Below the pieces are notes generated by a model. That model was not told the DNA's origin. It ran no database searches and worked only from the letters and a program-made list of their open reading frames with translations. Source: Tricholoma matsutake (Eukaryota; Basidiomycota; Agaricomycetes; Agaricales; Tricholomataceae). Taken from it: 64,000 nucleotides of DNA. This document shows positions 32,357 to 42,564 of the stretch, one piece after another. Each line of letters opens with the position of its first letter. The stretch's first letter is position 1. Position numbers and translations under genes: made by a program. The stretch spans positions 806,001-870,000 of the forward strand of contig AP026540.1 in the NCBI GenBank assembly GCA_026075535.2. The letters run 5' to 3'.

Positions 32357-34185
32357 ATGGTAGACGTTTCCAAAACTCTCGGAGCATTGTTAGTCGGAGG
32401 CCTCGTGGCGGCGGTGTGAGTTTTCTGCCTATCGACCCACCTCTTCTTTTGAAACACATCGATGTTTTGAAGGTTTTCTGGTATACTGGTCGTTCAGGTC
32501 TTCTCCTACTTCAAGAATTATCCTCTGGACCTGCAAAGAGTGAAATTACTTGTACGCTCCCTTCTCATCGTACTTTCAATCTTAAGCTTCATTCTTTCAG
32601 GTTGTTGTTGTTTCGCACGTACCTCCACCCTCGTCCCCTCCTAGTACTGACAATAGTGTATGACAGGTTTCTTGATGCGTGCCACACCACCTTCGTTGCC
32701 ATATCACTATGGGATGATCTCGTCAATCATTTCGGGGATAGCGCCCGGGCCGACTACATTCCGTGGTACGTTATCGATTTATCCCTCATACAACATTCTT
32801 CTATCTGATAGTTGGCATAATTAATTACATAGGAGTCTTGCAGTACGTTCCAATTTTGTCCATCACATCTATAGCAGATGCCAACTTCACTCGTGTAGCT
32901 CACAATAGCAGTTACCGTACGCCTTTCATCATTTGTACGTCATTATACTACTTGTTTGACCACATTATGCGAATAGGCAGTCCTTACCTTTCTCGTTCAT
33001 TGGTTTGTCGCTCGCTACGTATTTCATGCGATCCTTTCATACCATTGCAGTTTCTTAGTCCATAGGATCTACAAACGTAAGCCCATTTTCTCCTTTCTTG
33101 TTCGCTACGAGCGCTGTTAAGATGTCTCAGTCAGCATGGCAAACCTCTACATCACAATTCCGTTAGTGCGTGCATCAGTCTATTTGGTTCAGGACCGATT
33201 CCTCAAGTGCCATCCTATCAATAGGACGTCATTGCTTGCCTACGTCTCGGTGAGTATTGAGATCATTTCCTAGGGTTGTTTACTGAACCTAATCAGGTTC
33301 TGCCTGTCGTATGTCACTCGCTTGCACATGGCCTTCGGCCGTAACACTTACATGGTGCTGTTCTGGGATTAGTAACGACAGTCAAAATGTATGTCTAGGT
33401 TAGCGCTCACCGCGGACAACATCTGATGATGTTCCATACTTCCAGGATCGAATTACGCAGTTTGAAGACATTCATTTCTCGATACACTGTGAGTATATAC
33501 TAGGCTCTTACGCATCTTCTGATCATGTTCATTGAAGTGGTCGTTTACGTTGGGGCTTGCGCTCTCATCCCTGCTAGATATTCTGATAACTGGATTGCTG
33601 TGTTACCTGCTGATGAGTGGACGGAAGAAGAACTCGCCGTTGTTATCATTCATTTGTAGTTCGTTTGCTATCTGATCTGAGATTTTCCTTCGCTTAACAG
33701 CATAAAACATATACTGGATTCCATCATGCTCTATGCATTCGAGCTCGGGGCTCTCACCTGGTAAGTCTGCACATGCCATTTCTATCTTTAATATTGAACT
33801 CCATTCTTAGTGCTGCAGCCATAGCCGCTATGATATGTGTGCGTTGCCTCCCGAACTGAGATACCTCTCGCTAATATGTTCAAGTGGCTTGCCATGCCAT
33901 CGAATCTTATCTTCATGGGATTCCACTTTGTCATTGCCAAATGTATGCTTGCTCCTTTCTGCTGTCAGTGCTCCCTTACTGATTATCACATTCGCAGTTT
34001 ATGCAAACTCCCTTTTGGCAACGTAGGATGTGTCTCCCTTTACCATCACCGCTTGTTAATCTACATTGACTTAGACTAAACACGAGGAAACCCCTCAAAC
34101 AACCTACTCGATCTCAGTCCTATTCTGGAGAACGCTACTATTATGGTCCAGACTCACGACATCGAAGTAAAAGAATTTCGGTAAG
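32357..34185 (+). CDS. DUF6534-like multi-pass membrane protein gene, intron-rich, possibly decayed
   Basis: Exon 1 (32357-32415) starts MVDVSKTLGALLVGGLVAAV. Intron 1 (GTGAGT at 32416 to AG at 32472) leads to exon 2, FSGILVVQVFSYFKNYPLDL, to 32551. The next exon, after a poorly defined junction near 32645, reads LDACHTTFVAISLWDDLVNH and FGDSARADYIPW. The middle is hard to resolve. Near 33555 a membrane segment reads LALSSLLDILITGLLCYLL. Later exons give ILDSIMLYAFELGALTC, PSNLIFMGFHFVIAK and, across introns, LYANSLLAT and LNTRKPLKQPTRSQS, ending near 34185. Order and motifs fit the agaricomycete DUF6534 family of seven-helix membrane proteins of unknown function. The unclear junctions near 32552-32645 and 32765-33400 leave intactness open. 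Confidence 0.6.
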
Positions 34186-34603
34186 TATCCCCACTGATTT
34201 GTACCCTTTTGAGTGTTGACTCACTCATTTTCAGGCAAACACAGAGCTAAACAATATCGCATCTGTATGGACATACCACTTCCTGCATTATGCACCTTCT
34301 TATGCTCGTCTGAACTCAGCTCCAGATCAAAGTCGATGAAGTTACCACACGTACTGTTGACTTAAACCAATACAAGGACTCTAGGTCGAGCCTGTATCAT
34401 GTAGAGTCTTGTTAATTTTATACTGTAGGTATTATCCTTTGGAGATAACGGACATAGATGTATAGTTCGATATACAATACACGCTCTTTTATCGGGGGTT
34501 ACTCACCGGCGGGCAAATTGCCTAGACATGTAGTGTTTGGGTTAATATTTTCTCCCTAGGTGTGGTGTTGTTCTATCTTAGTTGGTGCAGTTGCTGCGTC
34601 ATT

Positions 34604-34928
34604 TTGCAAGGTGGGAATACATCCCTTTGAAACCGCGAGGGAATGCATCTGGATTCAAAATTTACTTGATTGCATCAGGCATCCTCATATTGTGCCCACC
34701 ATTGTTCTCCACAAAAATGCTACCACAAAATCCATATCTGATGATCCCCTTCTCCACTATCAAGTCAAACATGTCAATATGAAATACCATTTCTGATGAG
34801 AGCATGCTCTATCAGAAGACCTACACTTATCCTATATCAATACCAAAGACAATATTGGAGATATGTTCACAATGGCCTTGGATGTCAAACAATTTATGTG
34901 ATTATGCTACTTAGGTCTGAAGTGATGG
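34604..34928 (+). pseudogene. Ty1/Copia RNase H tail fragment
   Basis: The frame reads FETARECIWIQNLLDCI, KNATTKSISDDPLLHYQVKH and VNMKYHF. After TGA TGA comes EHALSEDLHLSYINTKDNIG and MFTMALDVKQFM. Each block aligns by eye with the RNase H end of the complete Copia element at 58044-59336 (ETAKECIWI, DNTATKALSEDPLLHSRFKH, YINTKDNVADLFTKALDVKQ). It is a different, older copy. Nothing of its gag, integrase or LTR was found nearby. Confidence 0.7.
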
Positions 34929-35550
34929 ATCTTGGATGGACACTGCAGATACACATCTTTGATGTGTCATTGATGCATTGTGAAATTGTTAAAAATGGTC
35001 GTGTCCCATTTTTTTGTCCTATTTATAGCATTCTTTTGATGTGTATGTGGCTAACCAAAATCTAATTGGATAGTGTCACTCCAAGCCAACTAGCACAAAT
35101 ATCATCGTTATCTGATTGTATCTGAAAAATATGGTATTTATTGAAGCTATGTGATTACAATATGACCTATACTTCTTTTGCAATTGCCACCTCTCCTATC
35201 ACTAGATTCCCTCCAATAGTCCACAGCAAGAAGTTCCACCTCACCAATGTCACTGTCACCTCCACTGTCTTTCCTTGGACCTCGCGGCACCCTGCCACTG
35301 TCTGCCACACCATTTCCACCAGGCTGTGAGTCCCATTCTGTGCGAGAGGGGTGTCACTTCATCAATTTAGAACTGTTCTGGAAAATAAATCATGAATATC
35401 ACAAAAATAGGATGGATTGACTCCATGACATACAAGATGTGCTCAAGGGGTTTTTTACTGAAAAATCTTACCCAGGGTCAATTTTTTTTGTAAGATGGAC
35501 TGCTGTGCAGAGCCCAGTACTCCACATAGGTAAGCTACACTATATCAAAT
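34929..35550. other. No gene seen
   Basis: Mixed AT-rich sequence after the Copia scrap, including a C/T-rich stretch (35180-35320) that reads as Pro/His-rich peptides in two frames. No terminal repeats or conserved motifs were recognised. Confidence 0.3.
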
Positions 35551-35622
35551 GATACGGGTTTGGTGGATGCTGTCGAACACTCTATATATATGTACCTACT
35601 ATAGTAACCAATGAATGCACTA
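35551..35622 (+). repeat. Dispersed repeat flanking the Gypsy insertion (copy A)
   Basis: GATACGGGTTTGGTGGATGC through ACTATAGTAACCAATG recurs at 42020-42092 with scattered changes, same orientation, on the far side of the Gypsy element. It is not the target-site duplication (GATAG) and lies outside both LTRs, so it reflects an older local duplication or a second copy of an unnamed repeat. Confidence 0.55.
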
Positions 35623-35630
35623 TTGGATAG

Positions 35631-36032
35631 TGTTAGGGCAACACCCACTATCTGCTAGCTAAGACCGTGTGGGTTCTCTCTACAAGAAGGGGGCAGGATC
35701 CACGCTCGTGATGGGGGAACTGATGGTTTTGATGTGAGGGGTTATTTATAGGTGAGTTTGTTGACAAAGGCCTTTCACACCGAAAGCGTAGGTGGAATAC
35801 CTAAGAGAACACAACTGGGGTCCCCTAGGCATATATTTAGGGTTTATATACTATGTTACATATATTGTACATTGTTGTTACCAATGCATTCGCACATGTG
35901 CGTACATATTGATGCATGCGAAATAAAATTCTCACGCTATCAAAGTGTAGCGTAATTTGGCGTCATGTAGCGTAATTTGACATAATAAAATAAAAAGGAA
36001 ATTTTATTAGGTAATGGGGTGGTTTCCTAACA
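35631..36032 (-). repeat. Gypsy LTR (3' LTR in element orientation)
   Basis: 402 bp, TGTTAG..CTAACA. The polypurine tract lies immediately inside (36033-36050 on the plus strand reads TTACCCCCCTTTTATGCC). Preceded by the target duplication GATAG. It retains more CG dinucleotides than its partner at 41459-41860. Confidence 0.95.
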
Positions 36033-36043
36033 TTACCCCCCTT

Positions 36044-39000
36044 TTATGCCTCGACTTCCAGGCAAGAAAATATTATGTTTGTCCCCTCTGTGAAATTTTG
36101 GTAAGGCCAGAATTTCATCCCCTCATACACCACTCTCACAATGCGATGCGGAGCATTCGGATTACGTTTAAAGAATTGGGCAATCGTGTTACGTGCTCGC
36201 TTACAATTCGCTTTGGGTTCCCACGAATTATTTTCGTCAGTATAGTTTTTCCACTTTATTAAGAACTCCAATTTGTTCCGTCGAAGACGTGAGTCTAGAA
36301 TTTCTTCAATTATGTATTCTGGAGCACCTTCTACTATTATCGGAGGTTGCAGAGTAGTTTGTTGGCCAGAAATAGTGGGCAGATGGTAAGGGCATAGGCA
36401 GGATACGTTAATCTTGGGATCAATCTTGAAAGATTGGGGTAATTTTAGCACTACCACATTAGGCGAGATTACTTTAGAGATTGCATATGGGCCAACTTGT
36501 TTTTCTGTAAGTTTCCTCGAAGGTCATGGAATATTCAGGTCCTTGGTACTTAGCCATACCAAGTCACCAACTTTGTACTCTGGAGCACGTGCTCGAGTAT
36601 GATCTGTGTGTCGCATCATGTCATCACGTGCTTTCTTCAATGCCGCCTCTGCTTCCTCTTGTACCTTTTGCATCTTAGATACAAAATCTTCCACCAACTG
36701 TACTTTGACTTCCCTTCTGGGTTCTACTCCCATGCGAGGATGATATCCATAATTTGCGAAAAAGGGTGACATACGAGTAGCCGAATGGAATTTGTTATTG
36801 TGGGAAAATTCAGCAATTGCCAACCATTTGGGCCAGTCGGTTTGTTGGTAGTTGACAAACACATGTAGGTACTGCTCCAACTCCTGATTCATTCTCTCTG
36901 TCTGCCCATCAGTCTGCGGGTGATATGCCGTAGATAATTTAGTTTGAATTCCCAATATGTTGTTTAGTTCTCGCATAAACATGGAAGCAAATTGTGGTCC
37001 ACGATCGGAGATAACGGTATCGGGTAACCCATGTAACTGCCATACCTGATTTAGATAGAGGTGCGCCAAGCCCAATGATGAGGTTTCTGTAGTAGTAGGA
37101 ATAATATGGACCTCCTTTGTAAAGCGGTCACATACTACAAATATTGCATTGTACCCTTGAGCCTCAGGTAATCCGGTAATAAAATCCACAGATATATCTC
37201 GCCACGGTGCTTTAGGTATAGGGTTCGGCAGTAATTTTCCTGCAGGTTTCTCTGGAAATTTCTTCCCCCTCATGCACGTATCACATCCATCCACATACCC
37301 CAACACATACTTCGAAATTCCGGGCCACCAATAATTTCTCATTACTAATTCCAACGTCTTCCATCTTCCTGGGTGTCCAGCAATTGGCATATTGTGATGT
37401 AACTGGACGATCTCCCTTTGCAAATCCTGATCCTTTGGTACATACACTTTTCCTCAAAACAATACCAACCCTTGTTCCTCAGCCCATTCATCTCCTTTGA
37501 TATTACCTTTCTTCTCTCCCTTCAGAGCTTTCACGGCTTCCACGGCTTCCACTACTTCATCGTCCACTTCCAAACATTGTCTAATTTTAGACAACATTTC
37601 CGTTTCCGAGCTATCTATTAATAGATGCCCTTGACGCATAGCGCAAATGCAAAAGTATTCGGGTTTGAGTAAGGTAACATTTTTATTGTCCTCCACCCCT
37701 CTTTTATGATCGATACATCTGGATAATGCATCTGCTTTCCTCATTAAGCTTCCCGCTTTGTGGACCAAGTGAAAATTGAAACACGATAGGAATAGTGCCC
37801 AATGCGCTTGCCGGTGATTAAGCTTTTTAGCGGACATGAAGTATTGCAGATTTTGATGATCTGTCCAGATCTCAATCTGATGTGTACATCCCTCCAAATA
37901 ATGCCTCCACGCCTCCAATGCTCGTATTATCCCCAACATCTCTTTGTCATGCACATCATAATTCCTCTCCACATCATTCAACCATTTTGACAAGTATGCA
38001 CAAGGATGCCATTTGTCATCTTTGCACAGCATTGATAATACTGCTCCAGTAGCAAAATTGGATGCATCGGATTCCACTCGCAAAGGGCATGTGAAATCTA
38101 CTGGGGCTAATATTGGTCCCTCCACAAACTTCCTCTTCAACTCCTCAAACGCTGTCTGTTGCTGCTCTCCCCACCTCCATACCACTCCATTTCACATAAG
38201 GTTATGTAAGGGTGTGGCAATTTTAGAAAAATTGTGCACAAAGCAATGATAATAATTTGCGAGTCCCAAGAAGGCTTGAACCTCCTTAACACAGGTGGGC
38301 ACAGGCCAATCTGTGATCGCCTGTACCTTGATCGGATCCATTTTGATCCCGTCAGGGCTGATCAATAATCCTAGGAACTCAATCTCGCTTGCCCCAAACA
38401 CACACTTCTCTGGTTTCAAAAATAGATCATTCTCCGCCAACCTCCATAGCACCTCCTGCACTATCGCTTCATGATTCTCTTCATCCTCTGTGAATATCAG
38501 AATGTTGTCAATAAATATTATTAACACACCTTTGTCTATTACATCCTTGAAAATATTGTTCATCATATTTTGAAAGGTCAGGGGACTATTAGTCATCCCA
38601 AAAAACATGACAAGCGGCTCGAAGGATCCTCGACGTGTGGCAAATGCAGCCTTCCACTCATCTCCTCTCTTTATTCATACATTGTTGTATCCCCATCATA
38701 AATCCAATTTTGTAAAGACCTTGGCTTTTCCCACCTTGTCAATTATTTCTGAGATCAATGGCAGGGGGTACGCATTCTTCACTGTCCACTCATTCAGATA
38801 CCTATAATCTGTACACACCCTCTTCCTTTGGTCTTTCTTTGGCATGAAGAATATTGGTGACATCTGCGGTGATTTCGAAGGTCATATGTATCCTTTGCGC
38901 AATTGCTCCTTCAGGAATGCATCCACTTCTTCTTGTTCCATCGGAGATAACAGATATATCTTTGACTTCTTCGGCACAAACCCTGGCTTCATCTTGATCG

Positions 39001-39867
39001 CATGATCCCATGGCTTCCACACCGGCATTTGCTCAGACTCCTTCTTCTGGAACACTGACAGATATTCATGTACACTTTTGGCACCCATTCCTCCACTGGT
39101 TTCTCCACCTTCACGATATTCTTGTCCCATGACTGTCCTCCACAAATTGCTCTAAAGGTTTGCTTCTGCTCTTCTTTCTCAATCATGATCGGAACTTCCT
39201 CATTTGGCATTTCCTCATCCTCCACTTCCTCCATCATAACAGAATACTTTCTCAGACATTCTTTCTCTTTCTTTTTCCTTTTTTCCTTCTTCATCTTCCT
39301 CCCATACACATTACATTCCTTAGGACAATGAGTCATTTGTACTTTCCCAGTTTTCCAATCAGTTTCAGGATTATGCTTCTGTAACCACGGACATCCTATT
39401 ATTAGATTGGTTTTCCCAAGATTGCACACTTCGAATATGGCTCGCTCCTGATGCTCCTGATACTTTAGTACCATAGTCACCTCCTCCTTGATAGTTCCTC
39501 CATGATTGACTGTTCCGTCAATATTGTACACCATTATAGCTTGCGCCAGCTTGCATGTGTTAATACCATTTCCGGTAATTAAGGACCAATTAATAAATAA
39601 TCCTGTAGCACCACTGTCAAGCAATGCTTCCACATCAATAGCTGCATACATGTCCACTGTCTTCAGTCCCACAGTCAAGGTGATTTCGGGTTCTATTCGC
39701 ACAGAGCGAATAAAGAATTTAGGGGTTTTCAGAAATGATGCGTGAAAATTGTCACGTGATTGACAACAGTTGTACTCCTTCTCAATTTCCTTTTCTGATT
39801 TGCTCTGGGTTTCCTCGGATACTAATACATTGTAACAATTCTGGGTCACCAATGGGGAAACCTTCAT
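36044..39867 (-). pseudogene. Gypsy pol: protease, RT, RNase H, integrase, chromodomain
   Basis: Protease carries ALLDSGATGLF. A one-base loss in an A run (plus 39076-39079) shifts the frame before WKPWDHAIKMKPGFVPKK. RT is hit by TGA at 38882-38884, 38696-38698 and 38675-38677; the last two stand at the Arg positions of the conserved RWGYNNVRI block. The catalytic YxDD box reads FIDN, so an active-site Asp is lost. RNase H spans 38185-37454. Integrase (37447-36524) has the HHCC finger (LHHNMPIAGH, CDTC) and DDE residues in VDFITGLP, VISDRGPQF and DGQTERMNQ. The chromodomain (YIIEEILDSRLRRNKLEFLI, KWKNYTDENNSWEP) follows after one more TGA and would direct integration to marked chromatin. All pieces from 39145 to 36044 lie in one frame. 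Confidence 0.9.
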
Positions 39868-40961
39868 TGGGACTCTTCCACAAAATTCTTCTGCTTGCCT
39901 TCCTCCGGCTTCACTTCCTCAATTGTAGCTTCCCTAATCTTTCTTTTCTGCCTACAATTCCTAGAAATGTGTCCTAACTGCCCACAGTTAAAACATTTAA
40001 GTGGGGCTCATCTCCCTGCTTGATCAACCTCCATTGCCTCTGCTGGTGCTGCTGACTCTGTAACTATAGGTGTCACTGCCATGGCCAGTGGCTGTGCCCT
40101 TGGAGCTTGTGCCTGAGGCACCTTTCCTTTCTTGGACTTTCCTCCAGATGACTTTCCATATTTACTACTTCCGTACATCAACTTTGACTCCGCCTGTTCC
40201 TGCCAATATTGCTGGTCAAGGCGCATTGCCCAATTATACCACTCTTCCAACTTCTCTGGCATAGAAGGTAGTCGGTAGATAGACTTGAATAAAGAGGGAT
40301 TTAATCCTGCTTTCAAAAACTCTACCAATGCAGCTTCTCCCATGTCTGTTTGCAAAGCTTCTGCTTTGAACTGCAAAATAAATTCATCCGCCATTAGGGA
40401 ATCTTGGCGCATGGTCTTTAATTTAGCATTGGCTGTCGCCTTTGGATTAGGGTCTCCAAACTGTGCCTCCAATCTCTCCAGAAATTCCTTGAAGGTTGCA
40501 AATGGTTTATTTCCCACGGCAATTTGATTAATAGCCTCGTTTCTCCAGAACTGTGCTTTCCCCCCCTGAATGTATGAGAGAGCAAACATAATCCTAGACT
40601 CAGCTGTATGAAACTCTGGCTTCCTCCCATGGATGTACAATACTATAGAGCTGACGAAGGATTTTGTATTCTCCATGGTACCGTCAAAGATTTGTGGGGG
40701 CACCTACTTAGGTAAGCGCACTTTTCCATTTCCGGATTTCTCTGCCGTATCATCCTCCTGCGATATCCACTCCACCATCTCCTCCATCTCATCATCTCTT
40801 TCTCCTATTGTCTCTGGCTGTACTTCCGCTTGTCTGGGCTGTGATGCTGCCAACACTGACACTAATTGTGACATTTGCACTGTAAGCACATCAATTTTTG
40901 CCTCTAGTGCTGGTATGGGAACAGGATTAGGACTGGGATTAGAAGTTGAAGGTTCGGACAT
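39864..40961 (-). pseudogene. Gypsy gag with CCHC zinc knuckle
   Basis: Starts at 40961 (MSEPSTSNPSPNPVPIPALE). It is interrupted by TAG after VRLPK (40704) and TGA after DQAGR (about 40008). The frame otherwise runs through a retrotransposon capsid domain (KTMRQDSLMADEFILQFKAE, EALVEFLKAGLN-like) to a knuckle CFNCGQLGHISRNC at 39954-39995. It ends in a TGA at 39864-39866 that overlaps the ATG of pol at 39865-39867. Gag forms the particle that packages element RNA. Both stops are one C-to-T step from a sense codon. Confidence 0.85.
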
Positions 40962-41458
40962 AATTGTAGAATCTGTGATGAATCACTTCTTTGACAAATT
41001 CAAGATTTTTTCTTCAAGACCTCTCCAAACATTTACAGGTCACGTGATGGTTTGTCAATCATTTGTCAATCATTTGTCGATCCTTCGTCGTTCGTCAGGC
41101 ACCTATTTTGACACTTTGGATCAATAACCCTTCCAACAGTGCCTGATCTCGGAGATAACACTGAATTTGGCTTGTAACTAAAATAGTCATCCAAATAGAG
41201 TGATGTAAATCATAACTAAACCAGATCCAATCGGTTGTCTGGTTGCAGCTGTCCTAATGACGAGTGCTGCCTCTCGATCACTGGCAGTCGCAATGTAAGG
41301 CAAGGCCTGGCATCGGCTTACAAAAGAAAAGGTAGATTACGTATATACAAGTACTTCCAGCTCATGCCAAAAGGATGAGTAATTGGATGTGGCATGGTGA
41401 AACAATGACGTATGCACAAGTAAGAGAAGGTGCACTGATATGGGTAGTTGTGTTCTTC

Positions 41459-41860
41459 TGTTAGGGCAACACCCACTATCTGCTAGCTAAGACCATGCAG
41501 GTTCTCTCTACAAGAAGGGGGCAGGATCCACACTCGTGATGGGGGAACTGATGGTTTTGATGCAAGGGGTTATTTATAGGTGAGTTTGTTGACAATGGCC
41601 TTTCACACCGAAAGTGTAGGTGGAATACCTAAGAGAACACAACTGGGGTCCCCTAGGCATATATTTAGGGTTTATATACTATGTTACATATATTGTACAT
41701 TGTTGTTACCAATGCATTCGCACATGTGCATACATATTGATGCATGCGAAATAAAATTCTCATGCTATCAAAGTGTAGCGTAATTTGGCGTCATGTAGCA
41801 TAATTCGACATAATAAAATAAAAATGAAATTTTATTAGGTAATGGGGTGGTTTCCTAACA
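41459..41860 (-). repeat. Gypsy LTR (5' LTR in element orientation)
   Basis: 402 bp, followed on the plus side by the target duplication GATAG (41861-41865). On the minus strand the inner flank starts GAAGAACACAACTACCC. This does not begin with the TGG expected for pairing with a tRNA 3' end, so a tRNA fragment or self-priming as in Tf1-like elements may be used; not determined. Confidence 0.95.
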
Positions 41861-42019
41861 GATAGCTTCCTGGACAGTACAGTACATTACAATACAGTAG
41901 ATAATTGAGCATGTAAACTGTATAGACATGGTAACCTATGAATTGGCAACAGCCATTGGCATTAGGCAGCTGGGATTATGCAGTGCATTGGCATCAGGCA
42001 CACATACATTGTGTTGAGT

Positions 42020-42092
42020 GAGACGGGTTCAGTGGATGCTGTTGAACACTATGTATATATGTATGTACTATAGTAACAAATGAGTGCACTGT
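42020..42092 (+). repeat. Dispersed repeat flanking the Gypsy insertion (copy B)
   Basis: Matches 35551-35622: GACGGGTTCAGTGGATGCTG, GAACACTATGTATATATG and TACTATAGTAACAAATG. Same orientation, many single-base differences. Confidence 0.55.
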
Positions 42093-42252
42093 TACAATGC
42101 TTCTGTATATATACTAGATGTTTAAGATGTTGGATTATATAATCTGTCACTGCTTAATCAGTGCTTCACAGACCATAGTTTGCACACACAGACAAGTGAT
42201 ATGATAGTTTGTGTCTGGTTATATGGTATCCTTGTTCTGTTGAGCCCTATAA

Positions 42253-42325
42253 GACCTGATAGTTCAGTTGGTCAGAGCATCTGGTATATGTCCACAAGGG
42301 CCTGGGTTCAATCCCCAGTCTGGTC
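42253..42325 (+). tRNA. tRNA-like sequence, probably a pseudo-tRNA or SINE head
   Basis: A 73-nt cloverleaf can be drawn. The acceptor stem is GACCTGA/TCTGGTC with one mismatch. The D arm is GTTCAGTTGGTCAGAGC. The anticodon stem is TCTGG/CCACA with one mismatch. The T arm CTGGGTTCAATCCCCAG is perfect. The loop TATATGT would give anticodon TAT but lacks the invariant T before the anticodon. A and B boxes are intact, so Pol III transcription is possible. It lies in repeat-rich sequence and is best read as tRNA-derived, not as a working tRNA gene. Confidence 0.4.
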
Positions 42326-42564
42326 ATCTTTTCTGCATTCCTACATAAGAATGTAATATCAGTGACCTATGAAATAGCATCAGACACAGGCATTGGACAT
42401 GGGCATGGGCATGGGCATCGACCTTAGGCAGGGCATCAGTGTGGCAAGTTACAAAGTGCCTTGGCATTGGCAAACAAGACAGAAATTGGGACCAGCAATA
42501 TTTATTGGTTAGATCTTTACAAGAAGTTCAACCACCATATATATGTACATGAAATAAATCTGCA

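Larger units (their letters stand above)
35631..41860 (-). mobile_element. Complete Ty3/Gypsy chromoviral LTR retrotransposon (non-functional)
   Basis: Two 402-bp LTRs (35631-36032 and 41459-41860) begin TGTTAG and end CTAACA. The target duplication GATAG lies at 35626-35630 and 41861-41865. On the minus strand the order is gag with zinc knuckle, protease, reverse transcriptase, RNase H, integrase and chromodomain, as in chromoviruses. A polypurine tract (AAAAGGGGGGTAA) abuts the downstream LTR. The LTRs differ at about 13 positions by eye (roughly 3 per cent), 11 of them transitions, often CG in one and CA or TG in the other. About eight in-frame stops and one frameshift make it dead. Confidence 0.95.

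Noticed and set aside
32242..32808. A single 188-codon plus-strand protein starting at 32242
   Set aside because: The frame runs through introns of the DUF6534-like gene; the spliced exons give the family motifs, the unspliced frame does not.
38607..39384. Plus-strand Ser/Phe/Leu-rich open frames across the Gypsy element
   Set aside because: They are antisense to pol; the minus strand shows protease and RT motifs in order.
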